Program-made: the position numbers and the translations under genes | In this document: positions 8,451 through 17,245 of the stretch, piece after piece | How positions within the stretch are numbered: position 1 is the stretch's first letter | Layout of the letters: every line of letters begins with the position of its first letter | Assembly: GCF_003201975.1 (NCBI RefSeq) | Contig: NZ_QJJQ01000024.1 | Coordinates: 1 to 51,526 of the forward strand | Direction of reading: 5' to 3' | Length of the DNA: 51,526 nucleotides | Origin: Pseudogracilibacillus auburnensis | GTDB lineage: Bacteria > Bacillota > Bacilli > Bacillales > Amphibacillaceae | Notes under the pieces: model-generated | The model's input: only the letters and a program-made list of their open reading frames with translations | What the model was told of the DNA's origin: nothing | Database searches by the model: none

Positions 8451-8474
8451 GTCTACAATCGATGGACTGTAGAC
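8451..8474 (-). terminator. Possible weak terminator of the 61-aa membrane protein gene
   Basis: Perfect 7-bp stem gtctaca/tgtagac with a 10-base loop, just after the stop at 8482 on the minus strand. The following T-rich stretch (tttgtccttt) is poor, so termination is only plausible. Confidence 0.4.
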
Positions 8475-8481
8475 ATCTATT

Positions 8482-8667
8482 TCAGGAAACCTCTTCGTCT
8501 TTCTTCCTAATTTCGATATGACTAAGTTTGTTTGAAATTTCTTTCAAGATCAAGTTTCTTTCTTTTTGTCTATGAAGAAATGTTATTGCAAACCAAATAG
8601 TAAGGCCAATGACAGCTACATAAACAATTAACATAAGAAAGATCGGGAAAAGTGCAAAAATCTCCAT
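8482..8667 (-). CDS. Small single-pass membrane protein, unknown
   Basis: 61 aa: one long N-terminal hydrophobic helix (about residues 3-31, IFALFPIFLMLIVYVAVIG...) followed by a charged cytosolic tail (RQKERNLILKEISNKLSHIEIRKK) that looks helical. The ribosome site ggaggt lies 8 bp before ATG. The pattern is common among short Bacillaceae membrane proteins annotated as hypothetical. I see no motif that gives a function. It is monocistronic between the DUF1801 gene and a repeat element. Confidence 0.65.
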   Translation of the reverse strand: MEIFALFPIFLMLIVYVAVIGLTIWFAITFLHRQKERNLILKEISNKLSHIEIRKKDEEVS

Positions 8668-8862
8668 TGTCCCACCTCCATTTATACGTTCTGCGTCGTT
8701 TGAAAGAACTCTTCATTAAAACTATACCTGTATTTCCAAATAAAGTGAACCATTTAAACTAATTCTTTCATTCATAATAGAGAAATAGGATTGATGGATA
8801 ATACTAAAGTTAGAACGATACAAAGAGATTATTAGCAAATGAGTTAAAATGACACAAAAAAA

Positions 8863-9489
8863 GGACTGGACCATAATAAAAACGATCAAACCTAAAGAAA
8901 AATAGCGTGTTACCTTAGCAAAGGAAATATACATAAACTCTTGGTCGGCTAGAAATGGTCACTCCATGTGACTACGCCGACCTAGCACGACCTGAGCATC
9001 GCGGGAGAAAAAGCACGGTGAGCCCTCTAAAGATGCGCTAGCAAGAGGTCGATGACACCCATCACGTCCTGAGACTGTGCTTACTCGTTCCATCGAAAAG
9101 CCTTGCACTTCGTTCGTCCCACCAAAAAGATTTGTGACGTCAGCGACACTAGTACGTCCCGTGGCTGCGTATTTACTCGCCCCATCGAAGACCTTTGGGA
9201 CTGCGCTAAATGCTCATCCCATCGAAGAGCTTTGGGACTGCGCTAAATGCTCGTCCCATCGAAGAGCTTTGGGACTGCGCTAAATGCTCGTCCCATCGAA
9301 GAGCTTTGGGACTGCGCTAAATGCTCGTCCCATCGAAGAGCTCTGCGACTGCGCTTACTCGTCGCAATAAACATTATACATCAGAGGCTCACCTGTCAAC
9401 TTAGGATGCGCGAAGTATATTTCCGGAGCCGGTTATATGTTGCTACCATTGTTAGGATTTATCTTTGGTAAAACAATTTTGTCCCAGCC
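8863..9489 (+). repeat. Palindromic repeat element, family B copy 3 (expanded)
   Basis: The longest family B copy. Ends are imperfectly inverted: left ggactggaccataataaaaa, right (minus reading) ggctgggacaaaattg. The left half shares aacgatcaaa, aaatataca and ggtcggctagaaa with copies 1 and 2; the right half shares gctaccatt. The interior has expanded by a 37-bp tandem array (9197-9344). The right end is 20 bp from the stop of the LRR-DUF2252 gene. Confidence 0.7.
9197..9344 (+). repeat. Tandem array, four 37-bp units
   Basis: Four contiguous 37-bp units start at 9197, 9234, 9271 and 9308. Each begins gggactgcgctaaatgctcg and ends with cccatcgaagagcttt. The units are nearly identical: the first has one change (ctcatccc) and the last ends gagctct. 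Degenerate partial units flank both sides (9061-9190, 9345-9370). Within a unit gggac and gtccc can pair. There are no spacers, so this is not CRISPR. Confidence 0.9.
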
Positions 9490-9508
9490 TATTGTCATCT
9501 TATATTTT

Positions 9509-12472
9509 CTAGCTCTTTAATTTTTCTTTACGTAAAAACAATAATGCAATTACGCCAAGTAAGAAGATTAATGAGCCTGCAAATAAGTTATTAAAATAGT
9601 TTGTTGCTGTTTGAGGTAACTTACCTTCTGTTAAGCCAGAATCATTTGATTGCTGAATAGGGTTCTCTCCTTTTTCCCCAGTCGTTCTGACAGTCACTCC
9701 TGCTACTTCATCTGTTTTTAATTCTTCTTTCTTCGTTATTTGTTCTTCATTTTTAGTAGACTTCTCACCATTTACTGTTCCATTATTATTATTTGATTCG
9801 TCTACTGGTTGCTCAATTTTTTCATTATTTTCTTGTCCATTTTCACCATCTAAATCCTCTTCGTTCGTTTCCTTATCATTTGGACTATTTTCATCAGTCG
9901 GTTCGTCCACTTCTTCGTTATTATTTTCACCATCGGGAGATTCCTCATGATCTTTGTCTGTTGGATCATGTTCATCTGGATCTTCTTCATTATCTATTTG
10001 ATCAAAGACGTTGTTTTCATATAAATTAGAATACAATGAATGATCATGTACTACTTGAGCATAATAGGCAAGTGCTAATTCCGCTAATTCCTTGTCAAAA
10101 TCACTTAGATCATTGTTAAATGCAGCAGATAACTTACTTGCGAATGTATCATTTCCTAAAGAATTCGCTGCACGGGCATGGGCATACGCAGTTACTTCGG
10201 CACTTATTTTTATAAAATCCTCTAAGTCTGCTGCCCCTTCGAAATCAACTGGCTTAACTTCTTCTTTAAAAGGAGAACGCTCTTTCACTAAATATGATTG
10301 TTTCTTTGTCTCAAGCGTTCCCCAATGAATATCAGCATCATTATGTAGTGCAAACGCTCCAGTAATCGTTCGCGTTGCATTTGGACCATACTGACTGCCG
10401 TCAAACCCACCTAAAGCTTCTACAGCTGAACGGCCTTGGGCTTTCACATCTAAAATAATATCATCATCGTCAGAAGTAGTTTCTCCTTCAATTAATATAT
10501 AGTAACGATCATAACCTAAGCTGCCCAATCCGGCATTTACACGTCTTGCAATATCTTTAACCGTAAAATAGCTTTTACCATATTGCTGGATAATAGTAGG
10601 ATCTAATTTGTCGATATAAGAATCCCAATTACTTACAATTTCTTCTTTTTCTTCATCAGTAGCCTTCTCCAATCGATTATTCGTTAAATCAAATTCACGA
10701 GTTTCTCCGATCGTTGTCCATGTAAGTAATTCTTTATTTAAAGGTTCTTTACTGACATCTTTTGCAATGTTACCGACAAATCCATCCATATTATCTTTCT
10801 TAAAAGAATGATTGTCTACATCAATAGAACCATCAGCAACACGTTGAATTGCTTCCCTATAATAGGTTGCATAAGCTTCTGTCATATTTACAATTTCTGT
10901 TTCCTCTAATTGTAATTTTGGTGCAACATCATTTAATAAATAAATACTTGTTGCAAAATTTAATAGATCGTAATAAAAAGGAGCGATACCAACTTCATCA
11001 AAATCATTTAAATCAAAAACTGCTTCTTTATGTTTGTTGCCGTAAAATCCAACGTTTTCAATATGTAAGTCACCAGTGATCCAAGTATTTGGATTTTCTA
11101 TCTTATACCAATTTGATGGAATTTCAATAACATTATTTTTTACGTCTACAAAAAATAATGCAGCTGTACCACGATAAAATGAAAATGGGCTGGATGCCAT
11201 TTGAGTAAGTTTCGTATCTTTCATACTTGCATCGCTAATATGCTCATTGAATGCAATGATGTTTTTAATTAAATCGTTGTTTCTTTCTTCTCCTGAAGAA
11301 GGATTAAATTTAGTTACGTCAATCGTTGTTCTGCCTGGTAACACAAAGTCAACATCTTCTATTTCATCGTAATAATGAGCGATTGCCGAGAAATCTACTA
11401 GTCTTGAGTTTCCATCTAAATGAAGTCGGACAGTCAAATGTTGATGTTCACTTAATGGACCTAAATCTGCTATATCGTTATCACGTAAATTTACATCTTT
11501 TAAGGCGAGTAAATGTTGTAATGGTGTAATATCAACAATTTGGTTTCTTCGTAAAACAAGTTCTTCCAATTTAGTCAAGTTACTAATCGATGATAAGTCT
11601 ACTACTTGGTTTGAATGTAGATTTAGTTCTTGTAGCTCAACCAAATTTGCTAAAGGGGATAGATCATTTATCCCATTATTTCGTGCTGAAAACTTTTTTA
11701 ATGAAGTTAGCTGCTGAACGGCTTCAATATTAGTTACTTGATTATTGCGAATATCAATTGATTCAAGATTCGTTAAGTTTCTGATTGGCTCTAATGATTC
11801 GATATAGTTAGAACGGACATCTAACGATTTTAATTTATGCAAATCTGCTATTCCTGCTAATGAGGAGATATTATTTTCACGTAAATCAATTGATTGAAGC
11901 TGTTTTAATGTTTTTAGTGGGGTTAAATCAGCAATTTCATTGGAACGTAATTCTAATTTTTCTAGATTTACGAGATATTGAATTCCTTCAATACTTTTAA
12001 TCCCTTTATCTCTAATTTTCTCTAATTTTTTTATCTCTGCTAACGTTTCATGCGTCATTTCTGTATGTCCAAGTTTTTCAAGTTCCTGTTGAATTGCTTG
12101 ATGTAACGCTTTATCTTCAATAACTACTTCTGTCAATTGTTCCTCTTCTGCTTTAACTTCTTTCGTTTCCTCTTTCTCGATTCCATCTTTTTCTTCGGTT
12201 TGCTCACTCGTTGCTTCATTATTTTCTTCGTCTTCTACTATGCCATCTGTCATTTCCGGTTCTGAAATAACATCCTTATCCACTGCTTCTTCTTGTTCAC
12301 TAATTGAATCTGGAGTCTCGACTGCTTCTTCTACTTTCTTTGGTATTTCTTTCTCCAGACTTTCTTCCTCGTTCTCTACTTCTAACAGTTCCTCCGCATA
12401 TGTAATTGGTGTAGGAACATAAATGGAAAATAATAATGTGGAGCTAATAAAAATGTACAGCAAACGTTGCAT
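9509..12472 (-). CDS. Wall-anchored leucine-rich repeat / DUF2252 fusion protein
   Basis: Predicted surface protein of 987 aa. A signal peptide is at 1-26 (LLYIFISSTLLFSIYVP...TYA), then an acidic Glu-rich region (28-115). Internalin-like 22-residue LRRs run over about 160-365 (pattern LxxLexLdLrsNxI, seven to nine repeats). A DUF2252-like domain spans about 400-830: SPFSFYRGTAALF, GDLHIENVG (469-477) and FDLNDFDE (486-493), the last two recalling the catalytic and metal loops of kinase-like folds. A low-complexity Asn/Glu/Asp tail follows (about 855-945), then sorting signal LPQTA (952-956), a hydrophobic helix and RKEKLKS. ATG has ggagg upstream. DUF2252 proteins are normally free-standing and unexported as far as I recall, so the secreted, LRR-fused form is notable. 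Ligand and activity are unknown. Confidence 0.82.
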   Translation of the reverse strand: MQRLLYIFISSTLLFSIYVPTPITYAEELLEVENEEESLEKEIPKKVEEAVETPDSISEQEEAVDKDVISEPEMTDGIVEDEENNEATSEQTEEKDGIEKEETKEVKAEEEQLTEVVIEDKALHQAIQQELEKLGHTEMTHETLAEIKKLEKIRDKGIKSIEGIQYLVNLEKLELRSNEIADLTPLKTLKQLQSIDLRENNISSLAGIADLHKLKSLDVRSNYIESLEPIRNLTNLESIDIRNNQVTNIEAVQQLTSLKKFSARNNGINDLSPLANLVELQELNLHSNQVVDLSSISNLTKLEELVLRRNQIVDITPLQHLLALKDVNLRDNDIADLGPLSEHQHLTVRLHLDGNSRLVDFSAIAHYYDEIEDVDFVLPGRTTIDVTKFNPSSGEERNNDLIKNIIAFNEHISDASMKDTKLTQMASSPFSFYRGTAALFFVDVKNNVIEIPSNWYKIENPNTWITGDLHIENVGFYGNKHKEAVFDLNDFDEVGIAPFYYDLLNFATSIYLLNDVAPKLQLEETEIVNMTEAYATYYREAIQRVADGSIDVDNHSFKKDNMDGFVGNIAKDVSKEPLNKELLTWTTIGETREFDLTNNRLEKATDEEKEEIVSNWDSYIDKLDPTIIQQYGKSYFTVKDIARRVNAGLGSLGYDRYYILIEGETTSDDDDIILDVKAQGRSAVEALGGFDGSQYGPNATRTITGAFALHNDADIHWGTLETKKQSYLVKERSPFKEEVKPVDFEGAADLEDFIKISAEVTAYAHARAANSLGNDTFASKLSAAFNNDLSDFDKELAELALAYYAQVVHDHSLYSNLYENNVFDQIDNEEDPDEHDPTDKDHEESPDGENNNEEVDEPTDENSPNDKETNEEDLDGENGQENNEKIEQPVDESNNNNGTVNGEKSTKNEEQITKKEELKTDEVAGVTVRTTGEKGENPIQQSNDSGLTEGKLPQTATNYFNNLFAGSLIFLLGVIALLFLRKEKLKS

Positions 12473-12650
12473 AATATTTTCCTCCTATTATTGTAATTAC
12501 CGCATTTCATTATAGAGGAATTTCGTTGCAATAAGTTTCTGTTTACAAAAACTAAATATGTTCATTACAGTAAATTAACATACCATAGTTTACTTAATAT
12601 CTTATCAACTTCTATTCTACGATTTAAAATTTAGTATAAAATAAACAAAA

Positions 12651-12687
12651 CCTAAATAAATTGAATGGGGGATTCAATTTATTTAGG
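12651..12687 (-). terminator. Strong terminator of the chemoreceptor gene
   Basis: Perfect 15-bp stem (cctaaataaattgaa and its complement) around a 7-base loop. On the minus strand a T-rich run (ttttgtttatttt) follows. It separates the chemoreceptor transcript from the LRR-DUF2252 gene. Confidence 0.8.
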
Positions 12688-12797
12688 TAGGAAAAATTAA
12701 CTGGCATTGCTTCTAAAAGGTTTTCCTTGAGCGATCTTTGTTAAGGAGAGGATTAGGAAATTTTTATTGGCAATGCTAGATAATTAAAATTCAATGA

Positions 12798-14492
12798 TTA
12801 CTTAGCTTCCTCGACGTTAAACCTTTTGGTCATCGTCGATAAGGATCTTGAAATGGTTGATAGCTTTAAACCAATTTCATGTGTGTTTTGCACTTGATGA
12901 AATTGGTGATCACTACTTGCTAACATTTCTTCTACACTTGCTAATGTTTCTTGTGATACTGAAGCGAAATCAACTGCTGATAATTCAAGTTCTGGCAGTG
13001 TTTCATCCAGCATTTGCAAATCTCCTTGCGCTTTTTCAATATGAGTCCTTACTTCAGAAATTTCTTGCATTAATTGATCAAATGATTCTTTTGATTCATT
13101 TGCCAAAGTTAAATTTCCATTCATTTTTTCAAACATTTGTTTAAATTCTTCTGTAGCACTAATGGTCATATTTTCCATGTCAAAGATGGCCTTCGTTATT
13201 TCTTGGCTAGCATTGGCAGACTCTTCAGCCAAAGTGCCAACTTCATTTGCTACGACGGAAAAACCTTTTCCAGCTTCACCAGCACGGGCTGCTTCGATCG
13301 AAGCATTCAATGCTAATAACTTCGTTTGTTCGGCAACTCTATGTATGAGTTTGACACTATTTGTAATGGAATGAGAATAATAATTAACTTGCTGGATCGT
13401 TTGATTAAACTGTTGGAAATCTCGCTCAAATTGTCCGATCGTATCAATTAAGGTGGCGATATTATTTTCACCTTGATTGGCCGCAATACTCATGCTTTCT
13501 GATCGATTGGATACAGACTCCATATTCATTAACATCTTGACTATTTTGTTTTTCATCGCAATAAAACTACTCGTATTTTGTTCAGAATTACTTGCTGTCT
13601 GTTCTGCTCCATGTTTCACAATATTTATCGCTTCAACCAGCTGATTACTAGTTCCTATTGTATCTTTCGATTGATCTGCTAAAGTTTCACCCGTTTCATT
13701 TAAGCGAATCGTTGTTTCACTTAATTCTTGTAAAACAATCCGCATATGGCTAATCATTGCATTATAACTTTTATGCAGCGAGATAAATTCTGGCAATGTT
13801 GTATTCATCTCTTTCATAGGTAATAAATTTCCTTCTCTTACTTCCCGCATCGTATTACGCAATACTTGAAGCGGTTTCGTTAAGGAACGAACGAACAAGA
13901 TGATGAGGATGATGGATACAATTAAACTAATAGAAATAATGAGTATCGTATTATACCCCATGTTTTTCACAGGTGCCATAAATGATTTTGTCGGGACGAG
14001 TAATGCATACATTCCATTGATTTCTTCCATCTCTTGAAAAGAAATCGTATGTGGTTCGCCATTAATATTGTCTCTAATGACTCCACTTTTTTGCGCTGAT
14101 ATTTTATCGATAATTGATTTTGGAATTTCAGGTAATGTTTTTTCACTTACTGGAAAAGAAGTTGCTTTTGAATCACTTATATAAAAGTATTCTGATTTGA
14201 TCCCTTCATTTTCCAGTTGCTTTTGTTGTATCCGAATATTAGCATTTAATTGTTGCATGAAATATTCCTCATCACTAACATATGTAAAATGAAGATTTTC
14301 TGCTATATATCCTATTAATTTCGTTTCACTTACTAATCTATTTTCAATTGTTTTTATTGTTATATTTTTCGACTTTACGTAGGAAGTACCCCCTACTGTT
14401 GTAATGGAAATGACGATTAGAGATATAAATAATAGTAATAGCCTTGTTCTTAGTGTTGTTTTTAGTAGCACATTTTCATATAAGCGGTTCAT
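12798..14492 (-). CDS. Methyl-accepting chemotaxis protein
   Basis: Transmembrane chemoreceptor (564 aa from ATG 14492, preceded by agaggag). First membrane segment about residues 16-38; extracytoplasmic sensor region to about 175 (single Cache-like, by size); second segment about 180-203; HAMP region after [12 protein letters not shown]. The long helical signalling domain ends in the conserved hairpin tip [20 protein letters not shown]...[15 protein letters not shown], which binds CheA and CheW. The ligand cannot be told from sequence. It is a single-gene unit, with a strong terminator downstream and a divergent promoter region shared with the HEAT/GT2 cluster. Confidence 0.92.
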   Translation of the reverse strand: MNRLYENVLLKTTLRTRLLLLFISLIVISITTVGGTSYVKSKNITIKTIENRLVSETKLIGYIAENLHFTYVSDEEYFMQQLNANIRIQQKQLENEGIKSEYFYISDSKATSFPVSEKTLPEIPKSIIDKISAQKSGVIRDNINGEPHTISFQEMEEINGMYALLVPTKSFMAPVKNMGYNTILIISISLIVSIILIILFVRSLTKPLQVLRNTMREVREGNLLPMKEMNTTLPEFISLHKSYNAMISHMRIVLQELSETTIRLNETGETLADQSKDTIGTSNQLVEAINIVKHGAEQTASNSEQNTSSFIAMKNKIVKMLMNMESVSNRSESMSIAANQGENNIATLIDTIGQFERDFQQFNQTIQQVNYYSHSITNSVKLIHRVAEQTKLLALNASIEAARAGEAGKGFSVVANEVGTLAEESANASQEITKAIFDMENMTISATEEFKQMFEKMNGNLTLANESKESFDQLMQEISEVRTHIEKAQGDLQMLDETLPELELSAVDFASVSQETLASVEEMLASSDHQFHQVQNTHEIGLKLSTISRSLSTMTKRFNVEEAK

Positions 14493-14802
14493 TGATGTTA
14501 TTACTCCTCTCACCTTTCAAAACATCATGCTTATGACCTATTTATTTTTAGTATAACGAATGTTTATGTAGTAAAAGTAAATATGACGTAAAAGAAATGT
14601 AAATTTATTGGCTAGTTCTTTTTGTTCATTTTTTGTTTATTTATCATTGTTAAGATAATAATCATGATCGTGCTTCCTTCCTTAAATTAAGCATAAAGAC
14701 CTACTAAGCGTATAGGCTAGTAGATTTATTGAAAGCTTGAATTTTTTAATAGGATAGATAAACTAAAGAAAGAAAATATAATGAAGAAGGATTGAGTAAT
14801 GA
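14493..14802. promoter_or_regulatory. Divergent regulatory region with SinR-box-like words
   Basis: 310-bp AT-rich gap between the chemoreceptor and the HEAT/GT2 cluster. It contains gttcttt (14615-14621) and gttcatt (14624-14630), resembling the GTTCTYT sites bound by SinR in B. subtilis matrix operons. An imperfect hairpin (ctacta-a-gc/gctagtag) lies at 14701-14723 in the likely leader. All of this is suggestive only. Confidence 0.25.
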
Positions 14803-15849
14803 TTGATTTCGTCGGATCTTTTATTCACCATTTTGGCACTATTATTTTTGCTCTTAATCATTTTCTTTATTTATCTCACTATTCATAAAATCGGAATGAG
14901 TAATAAACGAAAACTAATTGATTCATTTAAAGAGGAAACCCGCTTCTTAATCTATCAATTTTTATATGAAGGAGAAAAGGAAGCTTTATCTAAAACATAC
15001 TCAAAAGAACAAATAACAGCTATTTTTGAATTATTAAATGATTTTGCTCTCGTCATGGACGATCAAGAAGCTTCTCAACGTTTGAAACAATTTGCAAACA
15101 AACATATGTATACATACATTACGGAAAATTTACGGCATAAACGGTGGAATATCCGTTTAAATGCTCTTTATATGATTGAAAATTTTCAGATGGATCATTT
15201 ACAAACAGAATTAGAAGCTCATTTTACGTATAAAAAGTTAACACAGTTAGAAGAAACACAACTATTAAAGCTGTATGCGATGTTCCATTATGAGACGATA
15301 ATCGACAAAGTACTGCATACAAAACATTCATTATCTAATTTTGAATTATTATCTATTTTTGCCCAGATGAATAAGACGACGTTTACGAAGCTTAGTGATC
15401 AGTTTCAAACATTGCCTTTTCCTTATCAATTAGCTATTTTAGATACGATTGCTAATAAAAATTGTCACGAGTTTGCCCCCCTCATTAGACAACTACTAGA
15501 GGATAATGAAATAGAGTTAAAGATTAGATCGTTAAAAGTATATGCAGAAACAGATATTTCCGTAGAGAATATAGATTTAATTCCTTTTTTATATCATGAT
15601 GTTTGGCAATTGCGGTTAATGGCTACCAAAATAGTAGGAACAAAAAAACTAGACTACTATAAAGATGCCACTGTGGATCGTTTAACAGATCAAGAATATA
15701 TTATTCGAAAAGAAGCAGCAAAAGCTTTAGTACAGTTTCCAGATGGCGAAGAATTATTAAGAGAAATAACGAAAAAAAGTGACGATCCATTTGCTGTCGA
15801 CATGGCTAACGAATGGTTACAAAAGGAGCGGGTTAGAAATTTTTATTAA
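14803..15849 (+). CDS. Membrane-anchored HEAT-repeat protein of an exopolysaccharide cluster
   Basis: 348 aa. One N-terminal membrane helix (about residues 4-27, LLFTILALLFLLLIIFFIYL) is followed by a soluble, all-helical region whose spacing of paired helices looks like HEAT repeats (clear near the end: RDLTDQEYIIRKEAAKALVQFPDG-type units, and WQLRLMATKIVG). It starts with TTG 14803 after aagaagg; spacing is long, so the start is uncertain. It overlaps the next gene and is probably an assembly scaffold for the synthase. No enzyme motif is visible. Comparable HEAT-GT2-exported protein sets exist in other Bacillaceae from memory, without a proven product. Confidence 0.7.
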   Translation: MISSDLLFTILALLFLLLIIFFIYLTIHKIGMSNKRKLIDSFKEETRFLIYQFLYEGEKEALSKTYSKEQITAIFELLNDFALVMDDQEASQRLKQFANKHMYTYITENLRHKRWNIRLNALYMIENFQMDHLQTELEAHFTYKKLTQLEETQLLKLYAMFHYETIIDKVLHTKHSLSNFELLSIFAQMNKTTFTKLSDQFQTLPFPYQLAILDTIANKNCHEFAPLIRQLLEDNEIELKIRSLKVYAETDISVENIDLIPFLYHDVWQLRLMATKIVGTKKLDYYKDATVDRLTDQEYIIRKEAAKALVQFPDGEELLREITKKSDDPFAVDMANEWLQKERVRNFY

Positions 15850-17245
15850 TTGGTCTCTCATCTTAGAAGTAGGCAGTCTCATCATCGTTATTTTTATGTT
15901 TTTTATTATTACTATCTATGGAATAATGCTTATCGTATCCCTTTTTCAAATGAGGAGAAACCATTCTTTCGGAAATAATAAGCCTTATGAAAAGTTTTTA
16001 AAATCAAGCTTTATTAAACCTGTTTCTATTTTAGTACCTGCTTATAATGAATCGATTGGCATTTATGGAAGTGTCCGCTCTTTGTTAAATATTGAATATC
16101 CGGAATATGAAATTATTATCATTAATGATGGTTCAACAGATAACACATTGGAAAAAGTGCTTGAACGGTTTCAATGTTATAAAGTCCAACGAGTGATTCG
16201 AAGACAACTTGAGACGAAAGAGATAAAAGCAATTTACCAATCATCTATCTACGAAAATCTTATCGTCATCGATAAATGGAACGGTGGAAAAGCCGATGCC
16301 CTAAATGCTGGTATTAACGTTGCCCAATATCCTTATATCGGTTCATTAGATGCAGATTCAATTATTGAAAAACATGCTTTCTTAAAAGTTGTTAAGCCGA
16401 TGATGGAATCAAACTACCATGTTATCGCTTCTGGCGGAAGTGTTCGCGTTGCTAACGGTAGCTTGATCGAAAATGGCGAAGTAATGGAAACAAAACTGTC
16501 AAAAAAGCCAATTGTCCTCATGCAAGTCATTGAATATTTACGAGCATTTTTGATCGGGAGAATTGGTTTAAGCCATTCTAATTTACTATTAATCGTCTCT
16601 GGTGCTTTTGGTGTATTTGATAAAAAGTGGGTTGTACGTGCTGGTGGTTACGCCGATACAATTGGTGAAGATATGGAGCTTATCGTCAGGCTTCACCGTA
16701 TGATCAAAGAACAAAAATTACATAAAAAAATTATCTTCGTTCCTGATTCCGTTTGCTGGACAGAAGTACCTGAATCGATCAAGTATTTACGAAAGCAGCG
16801 TAAAAGATGGCAAAAAGGGTTATTTGAAAGTATTTGGAGACATCGTACTTTGCTTTTTAACCCGAAATACGGTTCGATTGGAATGATATCCATGCCTTAT
16901 TATTTTTTGATTGAATTTTTAAGCCCGATTATAGAACTGGCTGGCTATATGCTCGTTATCATTTCTATTTTTACGGGAGATATTTATGTCGAAATTGCCC
17001 TTACTTTTCTGTTTCTTTCGATCATTTACGGTACTATTTATTCCATGGTTTCTGTCTTATTGGAAGAATGGAGTATGGATCGGTATCCAAATACGAATCA
17101 ATTTATTCGCATCTTTTTTTGGTCCTTAACGGAAAGTTTTTGGTACAGACCTCTCACTGTCATTTGGCGCATGGAAGGTATGTTTGAATTAATATTTGGT
17201 AATCGTGAGTGGGGAGAAATGGATAGAAAAGGTGTTTCAAAATGA
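15779..17245 (+). CDS. Processive family 2 glycosyltransferase (polysaccharide synthase)
   Basis: Membrane beta-glycan synthase of the BcsA/PgaC/HasA type (up to 488 aa). One N-terminal membrane segment (about 26-56); GT-A domain with VSILVPAYNE (82-91), NDGSTDN (116-122), DAD (191-193), GED (296-298) and QRKRW (340-344), the QxxRW mark of processive enzymes; then three or more C-terminal membrane helices. No PilZ domain. The start is odd. The open frame begins at GTG 15779, inside the HEAT gene, but the only good ribosome site (aaaggag, 15822-15828) precedes no ATG/GTG/TTG in frame; a rare ATT at 15839 would fit. Translation is probably coupled to the gene upstream. Confidence 0.85.
   Translation: MTIHLLSTWLTNGYKRSGLEIFINWSLILEVGSLIIVIFMFFIITIYGIMLIVSLFQMRRNHSFGNNKPYEKFLKSSFIKPVSILVPAYNESIGIYGSVRSLLNIEYPEYEIIIINDGSTDNTLEKVLERFQCYKVQRVIRRQLETKEIKAIYQSSIYENLIVIDKWNGGKADALNAGINVAQYPYIGSLDADSIIEKHAFLKVVKPMMESNYHVIASGGSVRVANGSLIENGEVMETKLSKKPIVLMQVIEYLRAFLIGRIGLSHSNLLLIVSGAFGVFDKKWVVRAGGYADTIGEDMELIVRLHRMIKEQKLHKKIIFVPDSVCWTEVPESIKYLRKQRKRWQKGLFESIWRHRTLLFNPKYGSIGMISMPYYFLIEFLSPIIELAGYMLVIISIFTGDIYVEIALTFLFLSIIYGTIYSMVSVLLEEWSMDRYPNTNQFIRIFFWSLTESFWYRPLTVIWRMEGMFELIFGNREWGEMDRKGVSK

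Noticed and set aside
8722-8934. 70-codon minus-strand frame
   Set aside because: Partly inside the repeat at 8863; no ribosome site; probably chance.
9197-9344. Possible CRISPR array
   Set aside because: Units are contiguous with no unique spacers, and no cas genes are in the window.
14701-14723. Hairpin in the leader of the HEAT gene as a riboswitch
   Set aside because: A single bulged 8-bp stem without any conserved riboswitch core; could be chance.
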